A DNA stretch of 64,000 nt from Zhongshania aquatica (GCF_027257955.1 NZ_JANZNQ010000001.1:310001-374000); one strand, 5' to 3'; counted from the first letter of the stretch, positions 39,993 to 49,505 are shown. The notes: generated by a model not told the origin, from the sequence alone. Translations and numbers: made by a program.

Positions 39993-40337
39993 TTACTCGC
40001 TGTCTGGTGAACGGGTAATAGGACGACCCGGCACGCTGGGGAAATGGCGCACATTGCTGCCACCCTCGGCATCAACGATTTTACCCGTGCCCTCTTTTTC
40101 TACCTCATCAATGCGCACAATAGAATGCATTGGAATATAGCTTCGGGTGACGCCACTAAATTCGTTTTTCAGCTTTTCTTCGCCCGGATTAACCACAATC
40201 TGGCTTTGCTCGCCGAACACAAATTCCTCAATTTCTATAAAACCATACATGTCGCTTTGGTATATTGCGCGCGCATAAAGCTCATAAACTTTGCTGTTGT
40301 TGAGAAAAATGACTTTATAAATAGGAACTTGGGCCAT
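39993..40337 (-). CDS. DUF1820 family protein
   Basis: 114 residues, small and soluble. IYKVIFLNNSKVYELYARAI and YGFIEIEEFVFGE with the closing HSIVRIDEVEKEGTGKI match DUF1820, a conserved gammaproteobacterial family of unknown function often located next to miaB. ATG 40337 is chosen; the frame extends to 40373 without family resemblance. It is divergent from miaB. Confidence 0.85.
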   Translation of the reverse strand: MAQVPIYKVIFLNNSKVYELYARAIYQSDMYGFIEIEEFVFGEQSQIVVNPGEEKLKNEFSGVTRSYIPMHSIVRIDEVEKEGTGKIVDAEGGSNVRHFPSVPGRPITRSPDSE

Positions 40338-40469
40338 AGTCTTTCCATTGTCTCTGGTACTGCTGCAGGGCACTTTGCTAGATTGTAATACACCGGAAAA
40401 CCGGGCCGCGGATCATAGCATAAATTTGCCAAATCCACCGCACTTCTGGGTTTTAGCGCGCATTTTCGC

Positions 40470-40475
40470 TATAAT
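40470..40475 (+). promoter_or_regulatory. Putative -10 element of miaB
   Basis: A perfect TATAAT 37 bp before the miaB ATG, followed by GCCTGCCC. The -35 (TGGGTT near 40447) is weak, so another factor may help. It probably drives the miaB-phoH-ybeY-corC run. Confidence 0.5.
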
Positions 40476-40511
40476 GCCTGCCCAATTTTATTAGCAGCCT
40501 GTTTGCGCCTT

Positions 40512-41927
40512 ATGCCTGAAGAACTCACATCAAACACCGCAAGTCCAGCATCGGTAACCGCGACCCCAATCGCCGCTGAACAGCCCAAAAAGCTATTCAT
40601 CAAGACCCATGGCTGCCAAATGAACGAGTATGATTCTTCGCGCATTCAAGACTTACTCGGCGTAAGTCATGGCCTTGTGCTCACCGACGACCCCAAAGAG
40701 GCCGACGTACTGCTTCTGAACACCTGCTCAATTCGTGAAAAGGCGCAGGAAAAAGTCTTTCACCAACTCGGCCGCTGGAAAAAACTAAAAGACAAAAACC
40801 CCAACATCAAGATTGGGGTTGGTGGCTGCGTTGCCAGCCAAGAAGGCAGCGATATTGGCAAGCGCGCGCCCTATGTTGATCTTATTTTTGGGCCGCAAAC
40901 TCTCCACCGCGTGCCCGACATGCTCGATGCCAAAAAACTAGATGGACCGATCATTGTTGACGTTACCTTCCCTGAAATCGAGAAATTCGACTCGCTACCA
41001 GAACCCAGCGTCGACGGCCCGAGCGCCTTTGTCTCAATTATGGAAGGCTGCTCCAAATACTGCACATTCTGCGTGGTGCCCTACACCAGAGGCGAAGAAG
41101 TCAGCCGCCCCTTTGAGGACGTCATTGTTGAAGTTTCTCAACTTGCCGCCAAAGGCGTCCGCGAAGTAAATTTACTCGGCCAAAACGTGAACGCCTATCG
41201 CGGCGAAAATCACGAAGGCGAAATCATCGACTTCGCCGAGCTTATTCACTTTGTCGCCCAAGTTGAGGGTATCGACCGAATTCGCTACACCACGTCTCAT
41301 CCGGTCGAATTTAGCGAAGCGCTTATACAAGCCTATGCCACCGTGCCTGAATTAGTCGACCACTTACATTTGCCCGTTCAACACGGCAGTGATCGCATTT
41401 TGGCGGCCATGAAACGCGGTCACACCGCCGACGAATACCGCGCAAAAATCGCCAAACTCAAAACCATTCGCCCAAACATAAGCCTGTCTTCAGATTTCAT
41501 TATCGGCTTCCCCGGCGAAACCGACGACGACTTCAATAACACCATGCAACTTATAAAAGACATCGGCTTCGACCATTCTTTTAGTTTCATCTACAGCGCC
41601 CGCCCAGGCACACCGGCAGCCCAATTACCTGATGACACATCAGAGGATGTGAAAAAGGAAAGACTGGCAATCCTGCAGCAGCATATTTTACAAAATGCCG
41701 CTCGCATCAGCCGTCAGATGGTAGGAACACAGCAACGCATTCTGGTTACCGGCGTATCTCGCAAAGATCCGGGCGAACTTCAGGGACGTACCGAGAACAA
41801 TCGGGTCGTTAACTTTCCATGTTTAGACCAAGGCGTTATCGGTCAATTTGTCGACGTTGATATTTTGCAAGCCTACGCCAACTCATTGCGCGGCGAGCTT
41901 TGCGACACTGGCAAAGCAATAGCGTAA
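40512..41927 (+). CDS. miaB: tRNA-2-methylthio-N6-dimethylallyladenosine synthase MiaB
   Basis: A 471-residue radical-SAM methylthiotransferase acting on i6A37 of tRNA. The N-terminal UPF0004 domain holds its 4Fe-4S cysteines in [22 protein letters not shown] and [11 protein letters not shown]; the radical-SAM cluster is CSKYCTFC; and the C-terminal TRAM domain starts near residue 380. ATG 40512 is preferred over TTG 40503. The N-terminal roughly 25 residues are a variable extension. It starts the miaB-phoH-ybeY-corC operon. Confidence 0.96.
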   Translation: MPEELTSNTASPASVTATPIAAEQPKKLFIKTHGCQMNEYDSSRIQDLLGVSHGLVLTDDPKEADVLLLNTCSIREKAQEKVFHQLGRWKKLKDKNPNIKIGVGGCVASQEGSDIGKRAPYVDLIFGPQTLHRVPDMLDAKKLDGPIIVDVTFPEIEKFDSLPEPSVDGPSAFVSIMEGCSKYCTFCVVPYTRGEEVSRPFEDVIVEVSQLAAKGVREVNLLGQNVNAYRGENHEGEIIDFAELIHFVAQVEGIDRIRYTTSHPVEFSEALIQAYATVPELVDHLHLPVQHGSDRILAAMKRGHTADEYRAKIAKLKTIRPNISLSSDFIIGFPGETDDDFNNTMQLIKDIGFDHSFSFIYSARPGTPAAQLPDDTSEDVKKERLAILQQHILQNAARISRQMVGTQQRILVTGVSRKDPGELQGRTENNRVVNFPCLDQGVIGQFVDVDILQAYANSLRGELCDTGKAIA

Positions 41928-41930
41928 TTT

Positions 41931-42959
41931 TTGCAAACCCATTTACGCCGCCCTGCGGCATTCGGTGAATCATTGACTGCACAAGACATACAGCGCGTTC
42001 TTACACTTGAACCCAACGACAGCCGCTTGCTGGCTGACCTTTGCGGTCACCTCGATGCCAATCTCAAATTAATCGAACGACGCCTACAGGTTCGCATCGC
42101 CGCGCGAGGCAATACCTTTCAAATCAACGGTCAGGCCAATGCGGTCGATGACGCGGTGCAGCTAATCAAGCACCTCTACAACGAGAGCCAAAACGGCAGC
42201 ACCCTCAATACCGAAACCGTACACCTGCACCTGCAGGAATCTGGTATAGAGCAACTTAGTCGTCCCGTGAGCAGCGACGATGTGCCGGTGGTCATTCAAA
42301 CCAAGAAAGCCAGCATAAAGCCCCGCGGCAAAAACCAACAACTTTATGTAAAAGCCATTCAAAACTGCGACATCAATTTTGGCATTGGCCCCGCTGGAAC
42401 CGGCAAAACCTATCTCGCGGTAGCCTGTGCAGTCGAAGCCTTAATTTCAAATGAAGTGCAGCGTATTCTCCTCGTTAGGCCCGCCGTAGAAGCGGGCGAA
42501 AAGTTGGGCTTTTTACCCGGTGATCTGGCGCAAAAAATAGACCCGTATCTGCGCCCGCTTTATGACGCGCTCTATGAAATGCTCGGCGTAGAAACGGTGA
42601 CCAAGCTGATTGAGCGTAATATCATTGAAATCGCTCCGCTGGCCTATATGCGCGGCCGAACCCTCAATGATTCCTACATCATTCTAGACGAAGCGCAAAA
42701 TACAACCCGGGAACAGATGAAAATGTTCCTAACTCGAATTGGTTTTGGGTCCACCGCCGTGATTACCGGCGACGCCACCCAGATAGATTTACCTCGCGGC
42801 ACCCCCTCTGGACTCGTTCACGTCATGAAGGTTCTGAGCGACATCGAAGGTATCAGCATGACCCATTTTGCTGCCAAAGATGTAGTCCGCCACCCTCTGG
42901 TTCAGCGCATCGTAGAAGCCTATGCCGCGTTTGAAGCCGCGAACGACGCACCGCGATGA
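41931..42959 (+). CDS. ybeZ: PhoH-like ATPase (YbeZ)
   Basis: About 342 residues: an N-terminal KH-like segment ([20 protein letters not shown]) and a P-loop ATPase domain (Walker [17 protein letters not shown]; Walker [13 protein letters not shown]). YbeZ associates with YbeY and is thought to act in rRNA maturation. No ATG exists near the N-terminus; TTG at 41931, just after the miaB stop, or TTG at 41973 with GGTGA upstream, are the candidate starts. The stop overlaps the ybeY start by 4 bp. Confidence 0.93.
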   Translation: MQTHLRRPAAFGESLTAQDIQRVLTLEPNDSRLLADLCGHLDANLKLIERRLQVRIAARGNTFQINGQANAVDDAVQLIKHLYNESQNGSTLNTETVHLHLQESGIEQLSRPVSSDDVPVVIQTKKASIKPRGKNQQLYVKAIQNCDINFGIGPAGTGKTYLAVACAVEALISNEVQRILLVRPAVEAGEKLGFLPGDLAQKIDPYLRPLYDALYEMLGVETVTKLIERNIIEIAPLAYMRGRTLNDSYIILDEAQNTTREQMKMFLTRIGFGSTAVITGDATQIDLPRGTPSGLVHVMKVLSDIEGISMTHFAAKDVVRHPLVQRIVEAYAAFEAANDAPR

Positions 42960-43426
42960 CCGCCGCCGTCGAGCTGGAACTCGATTTACAAATTGCCTGC
43001 GACGCCGCCAATCTGCCCACTGAAGAACACTTTGCGCTATGGGCGAAAACAGCACTTCAGGGGCTGAGAGATGAAGCTGAACTCAGTATTCGCCTCGTCG
43101 ACGAGGCCGAAAGCTCTGAATTAAATATGCAGTATCGGCAAAAATCCGGGCCGACCAATGTATTATCGTTTCCTGCGGATCTGCCACCCGAGTTAGAATT
43201 ACCCCTGCTTGGCGATCTTGCGATCTGCAAACAAGTGGTTGAGCGTGAAGCCAATGAACAGCACAAAGCCTGCCTAGACCACTGGGCGCATATGGTAATT
43301 CACGGTACACTTCATCTGCTCGGCTACGATCACATTGACGATGACGAAGCAGAAGAGATGGAAGCGCTGGAAATTGCGCTCTTAAAAACACTGGAAATCA
43401 GTAACCCCTATACCCCTATTTTGTGA
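42956..43426 (+). CDS. ybeY: Endoribonuclease YbeY (rRNA maturation factor)
   Basis: A 156-residue UPF0054 metallo-endoribonuclease needed for 16S rRNA 3'-end maturation and ribosome quality control. The zinc-binding signature [11 protein letters not shown] is intact, and [12 protein letters not shown] and [12 protein letters not shown] are further blocks. ATG overlaps the phoH stop (ATGA), and the gene runs directly into corC. Confidence 0.95.
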   Translation: MTAAVELELDLQIACDAANLPTEEHFALWAKTALQGLRDEAELSIRLVDEAESSELNMQYRQKSGPTNVLSFPADLPPELELPLLGDLAICKQVVEREANEQHKACLDHWAHMVIHGTLHLLGYDHIDDDEAEEMEALEIALLKTLEISNPYTPIL

Positions 43427-43443
43427 GGACAGCACCCAAAACC

Positions 43444-44295
43444 ATGAGCGAAGATCGATCTAGCAACGATCCAAGTGATAAATCTTGGATCGAGAAAATA
43501 GCCCATGCTTTTTCATCTGAACCCAAAACACGGGAAGATCTGTTTGAATTGCTTGCTGTCGCCAAACAGAACGAAGTCATAGATGATGACGCGATAAGTA
43601 TTGTGGAAGGCGCCATGCATATCAGCGATATGCAGGCTAGGGAAATCATGGTTCCCCGCCCACAAATGGTGGTGCTCAAAGCAGACCAGCCCCTCAGCGA
43701 ATTACTCCCCATTATTATCGACACCGGTCACTCCCGCTACCCTGTCATCGGCGACACCCTAGATAATGTACTGGGCATTTTACTATCCAAAGATTTGCTG
43801 CCGCTGCTGTGGAAGTTTGAAAACAGTGCCGACATCGATATTCGCGACATCCTGCGTCCTGCCACGTTAGTACCAGAGAGCAAGCGTTTGAACGTGTTAT
43901 TGCGCGACTTTCGTGAAAAGCGCCACCATATGGCGGTGGTCATTGACGAATACGGCGGCGCAGCTGGACTCATCACCATCGAAGACATTCTCGAACAAAT
44001 CGTCGGTGAAATTGAAGACGAGTACGACGAAGACGACGATCTGCCAATTCGCAAAATTGCTGACAACGATTTTGTCGTGCAAGCACTAACGCCCATCGAC
44101 GACTTTAACGACTACTTCAACGCCAAATTTAGCGACGATGAATTCGACACCATTGGCGGCTTGCTGCTCAAAGCCTTTGGACATTTGCCTAGTCGCAACG
44201 AAATAACGCGACTCGAAGATTACGAATTCAAAGTGGTAAACGCCGACAATCGGCAAATTCATCTACTTCGTATGCGCAAACTCGGCGAAAGCTAA
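43444..44295 (+). CDS. corC: CorC/HlyC-type Mg2+/Co2+ homeostasis protein
   Basis: 283 residues: paired CBS domains (MVPRPQMVVLKADQPLSEL; LRPATLVPESKRLNVLLRDF; AVVIDEYGGAAGLITIEDIL) and a C-terminal CorC_HlyC domain. There is no DUF21 membrane domain, so it is the soluble YbeX type, an accessory to Mg2+/Co2+ handling or ribosome-linked functions. ATG 43444 matches the usual N-terminus; a GTG at 43423 overlapping the ybeY stop is the alternative. An 8-bp GC-rich hairpin (44315-44322/44327-44334) follows. Together with MgtE, this is the second Mg2+-linked gene of the window. Confidence 0.93.
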   Translation: MSEDRSSNDPSDKSWIEKIAHAFSSEPKTREDLFELLAVAKQNEVIDDDAISIVEGAMHISDMQAREIMVPRPQMVVLKADQPLSELLPIIIDTGHSRYPVIGDTLDNVLGILLSKDLLPLLWKFENSADIDIRDILRPATLVPESKRLNVLLRDFREKRHHMAVVIDEYGGAAGLITIEDILEQIVGEIEDEYDEDDDLPIRKIADNDFVVQALTPIDDFNDYFNAKFSDDEFDTIGGLLLKAFGHLPSRNEITRLEDYEFKVVNADNRQIHLLRMRKLGES

Positions 44296-44314
44296 GAAGT
44301 AATTTATCCCCTCA

Positions 44315-44334
44315 GGGCGGGAAATCTCCCGCCC
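44315..44334 (+). terminator. GC-rich hairpin after corC
   Basis: Arms GGGCGGGA (44315-44322) and TCCCGCCC (44327-44334) with loop AATC. No T-run follows, so termination is uncertain. It separates corC from the inserted glutamate-synthase-like gene. Confidence 0.5.
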
Positions 44335-44407
44335 CTTGAACTTACGCCTCAATTACGGTCTACAATGACCTTAAGTACCGCGTATTTTTCCCAGCGTAGA
44401 GGCCCCT

Positions 44408-46027
44408 ATGCCCACCCCAACACTAGACACACTCAATAAAATCGCCAGCACATTTATAGAATACAGCGCCCTGCTGTTCCTTCTCGCCCTCGGTCTAGGT
44501 GCCGTGTATCTGGTGTATATCTACATCAGCGACATCACCCAAACACAACATGCGATACGGCGTAACTACCCTGTCATTGGACGTTTCCGCTATATCTTCG
44601 AACACCTCGGTGAGTTTTTCCGCCAATATTTTTTTGCGATGGATCGAGAAGAACTGCCCTTTAACCGCTCACAGCGTTCTTGGGTCTACCGCGCAGCTAA
44701 AAACATCGACACCACTATTGCTTTTGGATCGACCCGACCACTGACCCAAAGCAATGAAATGCTATTTATGAACTGCCTGTTTCCCACACTAAGCCAAGAC
44801 GCAGCCCCCACCCACGCAGTGACCATAGGCGAGGGTTTTGCCAAACACCCCTATACCAGCTCCGCTATTTTCAACATCTCGGGTATGAGTTTTGGCGCCA
44901 TTTCCAAACCTGCGATTCGCGCCCTTAGCGCAGGTGCCAAGGAAGCAGGCATTTGGCTAAACACCGGCGAAGGCGGACTGTCGCCCTATCATTTAGAAGC
45001 GGGTTGCGACATTGTCTTTCAAATAGGCACCGCAAAATACGGCGTTCGCGATAACGAGGGCAATCTAAGCGAGGAAAAACTCAAAGCCATTGCCGCGCAC
45101 CAACAGGTGCGGATGATAGAGATTAAACTGAGCCAAGGCGCCAAACCCGGTAAAGGCGGCATTCTTCCCGGTGGCAAGGTCACCGAAGAAGTCGCAAAAA
45201 TTCGCGGTATTGAAATCGGCAAAGACTCGATCAGCCCCAACGGACACACCGACATCCACAATATCGACGAACTCCTCGATATGGTAGTTAGAATTCGTGA
45301 GATCACCGGTAAACCCGTCGGTTTTAAAGTGGTAATCGGGTTTTCGGAGTGGCTGGACGAACTAGGCGAAACCATCCATCGGCGCGGTCTAAAATACGCG
45401 CCGGACTTTATTACCATCGACAGCGCCGATGGCGGCACCGGCGCCGCGCCACAGAGTTTGATGGACTATGTCGGCCTGCCGATTCGGCGCAGCCTGCCCC
45501 TCGTAGTCGACAAGCTGAATGAATACAATTTACGCAAGCGCATCAAAGTAATCGCCTCCGGAAAAATGATCAACCCGGCTGAGGCTGCGTGGGCATTGTG
45601 CGTTGGCGCTGATTTTATTGTGAGCGCCCGTGGTTTTATGTTTGCTCTTGGCTGCATTCAGGCGCTGCAATGCAATAAGAATACCTGCCCCACTGGCATC
45701 ACCACCCACGACCCTGAACTACAACGCGGTTTGGTGCCTTCGGACAAGGCCACCCGCGTTAAAAATTACGCCCTAAACTTAATGCATGAAGTGGGTGTTA
45801 TCGCCCATTCCTGTGGCGTAAAAGAAGCCCGCGGACTAACACGCAGACATGTCTATCTCATCGACAACAGCGGCAGTCCTGAGCCTCTCACTGACCGCTT
45901 CCCAGAGAAAACGCCCAAACCCGAATACATTATTGCCAGCACCGCTGACAACGTCGATCACCCCGAGGAAAGCAAGCCCCAAGCAGCAATTCCCATTAAC
46001 ATGAATAAAGACGCTCGTCCGCGCTAA
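44408..46027 (+). CDS. FMN-binding glutamate synthase-family protein (membrane-anchored)
   Basis: 539 residues. An N-terminal membrane helix (about residues 16-40, SALLFLLALGLGAVYLVYIY) is followed by the FMN/Fe-S glutamate-synthase domain: FNISGMSFGAISKPAIRAL, INTGEGG-like LNTGEGGLSPYH, GFKVVIGFSEW, SADGGTGAAPQSLMDY and the cluster cysteines in CIQALQCNKNTCPTG. It lacks the glutaminase domain, so it is not classical GltB; the substrate is unknown. It sits between corC and lnt, which are normally adjacent. An 8-bp hairpin (46053-46060/46073-46080) follows. Confidence 0.9.
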   Translation: MPTPTLDTLNKIASTFIEYSALLFLLALGLGAVYLVYIYISDITQTQHAIRRNYPVIGRFRYIFEHLGEFFRQYFFAMDREELPFNRSQRSWVYRAAKNIDTTIAFGSTRPLTQSNEMLFMNCLFPTLSQDAAPTHAVTIGEGFAKHPYTSSAIFNISGMSFGAISKPAIRALSAGAKEAGIWLNTGEGGLSPYHLEAGCDIVFQIGTAKYGVRDNEGNLSEEKLKAIAAHQQVRMIEIKLSQGAKPGKGGILPGGKVTEEVAKIRGIEIGKDSISPNGHTDIHNIDELLDMVVRIREITGKPVGFKVVIGFSEWLDELGETIHRRGLKYAPDFITIDSADGGTGAAPQSLMDYVGLPIRRSLPLVVDKLNEYNLRKRIKVIASGKMINPAEAAWALCVGADFIVSARGFMFALGCIQALQCNKNTCPTGITTHDPELQRGLVPSDKATRVKNYALNLMHEVGVIAHSCGVKEARGLTRRHVYLIDNSGSPEPLTDRFPEKTPKPEYIIASTADNVDHPEESKPQAAIPINMNKDARPR

Positions 46028-46052
46028 TTCACATATTTGCGCTAGCTCCCAG

Positions 46053-46080
46053 CGGAGGCCGTCGCTACACTAGGCCTCCG
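46053..46080 (+). terminator. Inverted repeat between the glutamate-synthase-like gene and lnt
   Basis: Arms CGGAGGCC (46053-46060) and GGCCTCCG (46073-46080) with a 12-nt loop, then TCATACTCTT. A weak terminator or leader hairpin ahead of lnt. Confidence 0.5.
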
Positions 46081-46111
46081 TCATACTCTTGAAAGGCCGG
46101 ATCAACGCCCT

Positions 46112-47599
46112 GTGAAAATAAGTCACTACGTTTTTGTTGCTGTAGCCGGCGCCAGCCTTACACTCTCACTCGCCCCTTTCGACTGGTGGTGGACAGCCAT
46201 CATCGCCATGGCCGCCCTCGCCGCCAGCCTAAATTCCGCAACGGCAAAGCAGGGATTCTTGCTGGGCTGGAGTTTCGGCAGCGCCAGTTTCGCCACCGGT
46301 GTCTCATGGGTTTACGTCGCCATGCATGACTTTGGCGAAACACCAGCGGTGCTCGCCATTCCCATGACGGGTATTTTCTGCATTGGCCTAGGCTTAGTAC
46401 CCGGCCTTTTTGCTTATATATATTCGCGTTGGATTCGCGACGGCGTCGCAGGTAAAACACTGGGCTTTGCCGCACTTTGGGTCCTAGCTGAATGGCTACG
46501 CGGCTGGATATTCACCGGCTTCCCTTGGCTTTACCTAGGCTACGGGCATTTACACACGGCCATGGCAGGATGGTCACCGGTCATCGGCGTTTACGGCCTT
46601 AGCTTTTGGGTAGCGTTGAGCGGCGCGGCGATTGCACTTTGCGTTACCGCACCCGCAAACTTAAAGCGCCACGGCTACGCAACCTTAGCTGGCTGCATCG
46701 CCTTATTTGGCCTCGGGTATTCGCTACAAAAACATGAATGGACAATAGCCGGCACCAAAGCCCCACTGCGCATTGGCGCCGTGCAAGCCAATATTTCGCA
46801 AGAAAAAAAATGGGCCTACACCCAGTACTGGGCAACACTTGAGCAATACGACCTCGCGTCCGAAGAACTGTGGCCAGACTCAGATTTAGTAATATGGCCA
46901 GAAGCGGCCATCCCCGCCCTTTACCACAATGCCTTATCGTATTTTGAATATATCGCCGAGCGTGCAAAAGCCAATAACAGCGCCATCATTACCGGCGTAC
47001 CCACTCGTTTTGGCGAAGATATGTTCAATTCAGTCATGGTCATTAGCGGCGGCGAGGGAATTTATCACAAGCAGCGACTAGTACCCTTTGGCGAATACGT
47101 ACCACTAGCTCACTACATTCGCGGACTAATTAAATTTTTTGACCTGCCCATGTCCAGCTTCACTCGCGGCGGCCCAGGCCAAGCCCACCTAGAAGTCAAA
47201 GGCTGGCAACTCGCACCCTCTATCTGCTACGAAATAGCCTATCCAGACCTTGTCGCCCGCAGCGCCCGTGATTCCGACCTACTGTTCACCATCAGCAACG
47301 ACGCCTGGTTCGGGCACTCCATCGGCCCCGACCAACATATGCAAATGGCACAAATGCGCGCGCTAGAAAATGGCCGCGAACTCATTCGCGTCACCAGCAC
47401 CGGCATTACCGCGATTGTTGACCATCAGGGCAATATTCGCACGCGTATACCGTCGTTTACCGCCGGAAATTTAAAAGGTGTTGTTCACGCGAGGAGTGGT
47501 ACCACACCATTTACTCGGTATGGTTCAATGCCGATTATTGTTTTGTGTGGGGTGTTGGTGCTGTGCACTAGATTTAGGCGGCTATCGATTCCCGCATGA
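46112..47599 (+). CDS. lnt: Apolipoprotein N-acyltransferase
   Basis: 495 residues: six or more N-terminal membrane helices and a periplasmic nitrilase-type domain. The catalytic triad is Glu264 (VIWPEAAIP), Lys320 (YHKQRLVPFGE) and Cys372 (SICYEIAYPD). Lnt N-acylates the lipid-modified Cys of lipoproteins, several of which are encoded in this window. The start is GTG at 46112, with AAAGG rather far upstream. The 3' end abuts a compositionally different accessory segment; leuS, its usual neighbour, lies 1.9 kb further. Confidence 0.95.
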   Translation: MKISHYVFVAVAGASLTLSLAPFDWWWTAIIAMAALAASLNSATAKQGFLLGWSFGSASFATGVSWVYVAMHDFGETPAVLAIPMTGIFCIGLGLVPGLFAYIYSRWIRDGVAGKTLGFAALWVLAEWLRGWIFTGFPWLYLGYGHLHTAMAGWSPVIGVYGLSFWVALSGAAIALCVTAPANLKRHGYATLAGCIALFGLGYSLQKHEWTIAGTKAPLRIGAVQANISQEKKWAYTQYWATLEQYDLASEELWPDSDLVIWPEAAIPALYHNALSYFEYIAERAKANNSAIITGVPTRFGEDMFNSVMVISGGEGIYHKQRLVPFGEYVPLAHYIRGLIKFFDLPMSSFTRGGPGQAHLEVKGWQLAPSICYEIAYPDLVARSARDSDLLFTISNDAWFGHSIGPDQHMQMAQMRALENGRELIRVTSTGITAIVDHQGNIRTRIPSFTAGNLKGVVHARSGTTPFTRYGSMPIIVLCGVLVLCTRFRRLSIPA

Positions 47600-47741
47600 T
47601 CAAAAAATAGTTAAATCCTTCAGAAAGCTTGAAAAGAATAATAGATTTGTTAGTACATTCGAACAAATTTATCGCAAGCGTCGACCAGTATATATTGAGT
47701 TGCGCAATCGGACCAAAGTGCTGGCATTAGGTACTCAATAA
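47600..47741 (+). pseudogene. Possible 3' remnant of a truncated gene after lnt
   Basis: Directly after the lnt stop an AT-rich frame without ATG continues for about 45 codons, rich in Lys/Arg (KSFRKLEKNNRFVSTF, RNRTKVLALGTQ), and stops at TAA 47739-47741, overlapping the next ATG as TAATG. That overlap is typical of translational coupling, so I infer the 5' part of a real gene was lost at the junction with lnt. A chance frame cannot be excluded. Confidence 0.35.
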
Positions 47742-48256
47742 TGCATTACAAAGAAATTGACTTTCGATCCACTCCACTGAGAACACTGTGTACAGCATCA
47801 ACAAATGCAGTTTCCGAACTTATTCTGTTTTCTAAAAGTGGTGTAATGGATGGTATTACTGCAATGGAATATGCTGAATATTTTCATGGTGCAGTTTTGG
47901 TTGCTTGCCAGGCCTACGCTGTGGGCACGGTTAGTGATATAAACGAAATAGAAGCGGCTAACCACAAGAAAATTGATTTATACAAATACAAAGAAACCAA
48001 CTACCACGAGTATACGTACGTTGAACTAATCAATGCTCTTGCTAACTTCTTTAAGCATAACGAAAAGTGGTCTGTTTGGCCCGTCAACGAAACAACCAAG
48101 ATTCTTCGCCACTACCGCATAAACGAAAATACAGAGTTTCCGCTATATCAGGGAATTAAAATAATTATTGGTGAATCAACTGATCTTCGTGGCTTATGTG
48201 AAACATTAGAAAATTGGCGGTTTTCCTTGTTAAATACGAGACACAAAAGTACCTGA
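47741..48256 (+). CDS. Hypothetical protein in the lnt-leuS insertion
   Basis: 171 residues, lower in GC than its neighbours, with no signal peptide. It is probably helical, with an N-terminal helical segment (MEYAEYFHGAVLVACQAYAVG) and a block INALANFFKHNEKWSVWPV reminiscent of HEPN-like or toxin/defence-associated helical proteins; the resemblance is weak and I do not recognise the family. Its ATG overlaps the stop of a possible truncated upstream frame. Composition and position between two normally adjacent genes suggest horizontal acquisition. Confidence 0.6.
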   Translation: MHYKEIDFRSTPLRTLCTASTNAVSELILFSKSGVMDGITAMEYAEYFHGAVLVACQAYAVGTVSDINEIEAANHKKIDLYKYKETNYHEYTYVELINALANFFKHNEKWSVWPVNETTKILRHYRINENTEFPLYQGIKIIIGESTDLRGLCETLENWRFSLLNTRHKST

Positions 48257-48305
48257 TAGAAAATTGATTTCGTGCGTCATTTTTATAGTATTTAACTAGA
48301 TCTTA

Positions 48306-48480
48306 TTTCGCCCTTCCTGGGCGACTTACTTTTTTTTACGAAAAAAGAAGTAAGCAAGAAACTCGCCCGCTATCACTCACCCTTCGGGTACCCTGCGCTC
48401 ACATAAATCCAATGGGATCGCTGCGGAACTCGCCTTCGGCTCAAACAGTCCTCGCTAAAAACATCCCATTGAATTTCTGC
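48306..48480 (-). repeat. Multi-hairpin repeat, inverted copy
   Basis: An inverted copy of the element found twice downstream. 48306-48330 is the reverse complement of 48770-48794 with 2 mismatches in 25, and 48428-48449 is the exact reverse complement of 48631-48652. It contains a near-perfect hairpin with CTTAC/GTAAG ends (about 48325-48354). No coding potential is credible. Confidence 0.75.
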
Positions 48481-48578
48481 GGTGCTAGGTGAGTTCAAAA
48501 GCGGGGATTGAGGCGTCGTCACGTACTGGTACTAGATAAACGACGCGGTTTCAACAAGAGACTCGCAGCTTGCGCCAA

Positions 48579-48961
48579 CTCCCCTTCAGCGCCGCCGAGC
48601 ACTGCAGCAAGTAACGGATTAGAGCGAGAAACTGTTTGAGCCGAAGGCGAGTTTTTCTCGCGCCGTTACTTGCGAAGCGCGCAAGGGATCGATGGCGCTT
48701 TTTGCCATCGACGGTGATGTAGGGTGCCTTTTTTCTTTGCTTACTTTCTTTTTGGGCATGCAAAAAGAAAGTAAGTCGCCCAGCGAGGGCGAAACCAAAG
48801 CGAACAGTAAACCGAAAGAACTAGTCGAAGATCAGATATCTAAACAAAAGCATTCGCTATGCTCAAATGGATACCCAATCGGGGTCGGGTATGACGAGGC
48901 GCAAAAGAATCAGTCACCGACAAATACGGTAGATTTACCACGACCCCCACAGCATGCACCG
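48579..48961 (+). repeat. Multi-hairpin repeat, direct copy A1
   Basis: First of two direct copies about 383 bp apart. It contains nested stems: GCAAGTAACGG/CCGTTACTTGC (48607-48617/48663-48673) enclosing GCGAGAAA/TTTCTCGC; CGATGGC/GCCATCG; a perfect 15-bp stem at 48740-48754/48761-48775; and the ATACCC/GGGTAT pair near 48870. Short frames on both strands recur in each copy but are by-products of the repeat. Confidence 0.8.
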
Positions 48962-49360
48962 CTCCCCTTCAGTGCCGCTGAGCACTGCGGCAAGTAACGG
49001 AATAGAGCGAGAAACTGTTTGAGCCGAAGGCGAGTTTTTCTCGCGCCGTTACTTGTGAAGCGCGCAAGGGGATCGATGGCGTTTTTTGCCATCGACGGTG
49101 ATGTAGGGTGCCTTTTTTCTTTGCTTACTTTCTTTTTGGGCATGCAAAAAGACAACGTTTTCTATTTGATCGCCGCTTTTTGGCGACCCGAAGGGTGAGG
49201 CACGTAGTACCGAGTAAAGTAAGTCGCCCAGCGAGGGCGAAACCAAGGCTTACAGTAAATCTACAAAACATTTCAATTTGCGAGCATCAAAACAAGGACA
49301 TTCGCTAATCTCACATGAATACCCGATCAGGGCCGGGTATGGCTGAGCGCTGTAGCCTCC
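48962..49360 (+). repeat. Multi-hairpin repeat, direct copy A2
   Basis: Second direct copy. About 190 bp (48962-49152) match A1 closely; then a 64-bp segment (about 49152-49215) is inserted inside the hairpin corresponding to A1's 15-bp stem, before the shared AAAGTAAGTCGCCCAGCGAG block resumes at 49216. In the outer stem a C-to-T change keeps pairing as G-U. Nothing else is seen in the remaining bases up to leuS at 49506, apart from a TAGAAT -10-like hexamer at 49452. Confidence 0.8.
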
Positions 49361-49505
49361 AACCCCACACGAAGCGTGGTTCTTACCATCACACCCACAC
49401 CTCGCGCTGAAAGCGCAAAAATAGACACTTATTCACAGACCGCTTAGCTGTTAGAATAACGGCCCTTAACTTATTAGCCCGCTGTACAGAGACCTGACAC
49501 CGCCA

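Noticed and set aside
48551-49308. Several 65-100-codon frames on both strands that resemble each other
   Set aside because: They arise from the repeated hairpin element; both copies give similar peptides on opposite strands, there are no ribosome-binding sites, and the structure explains the sequence better than coding does.
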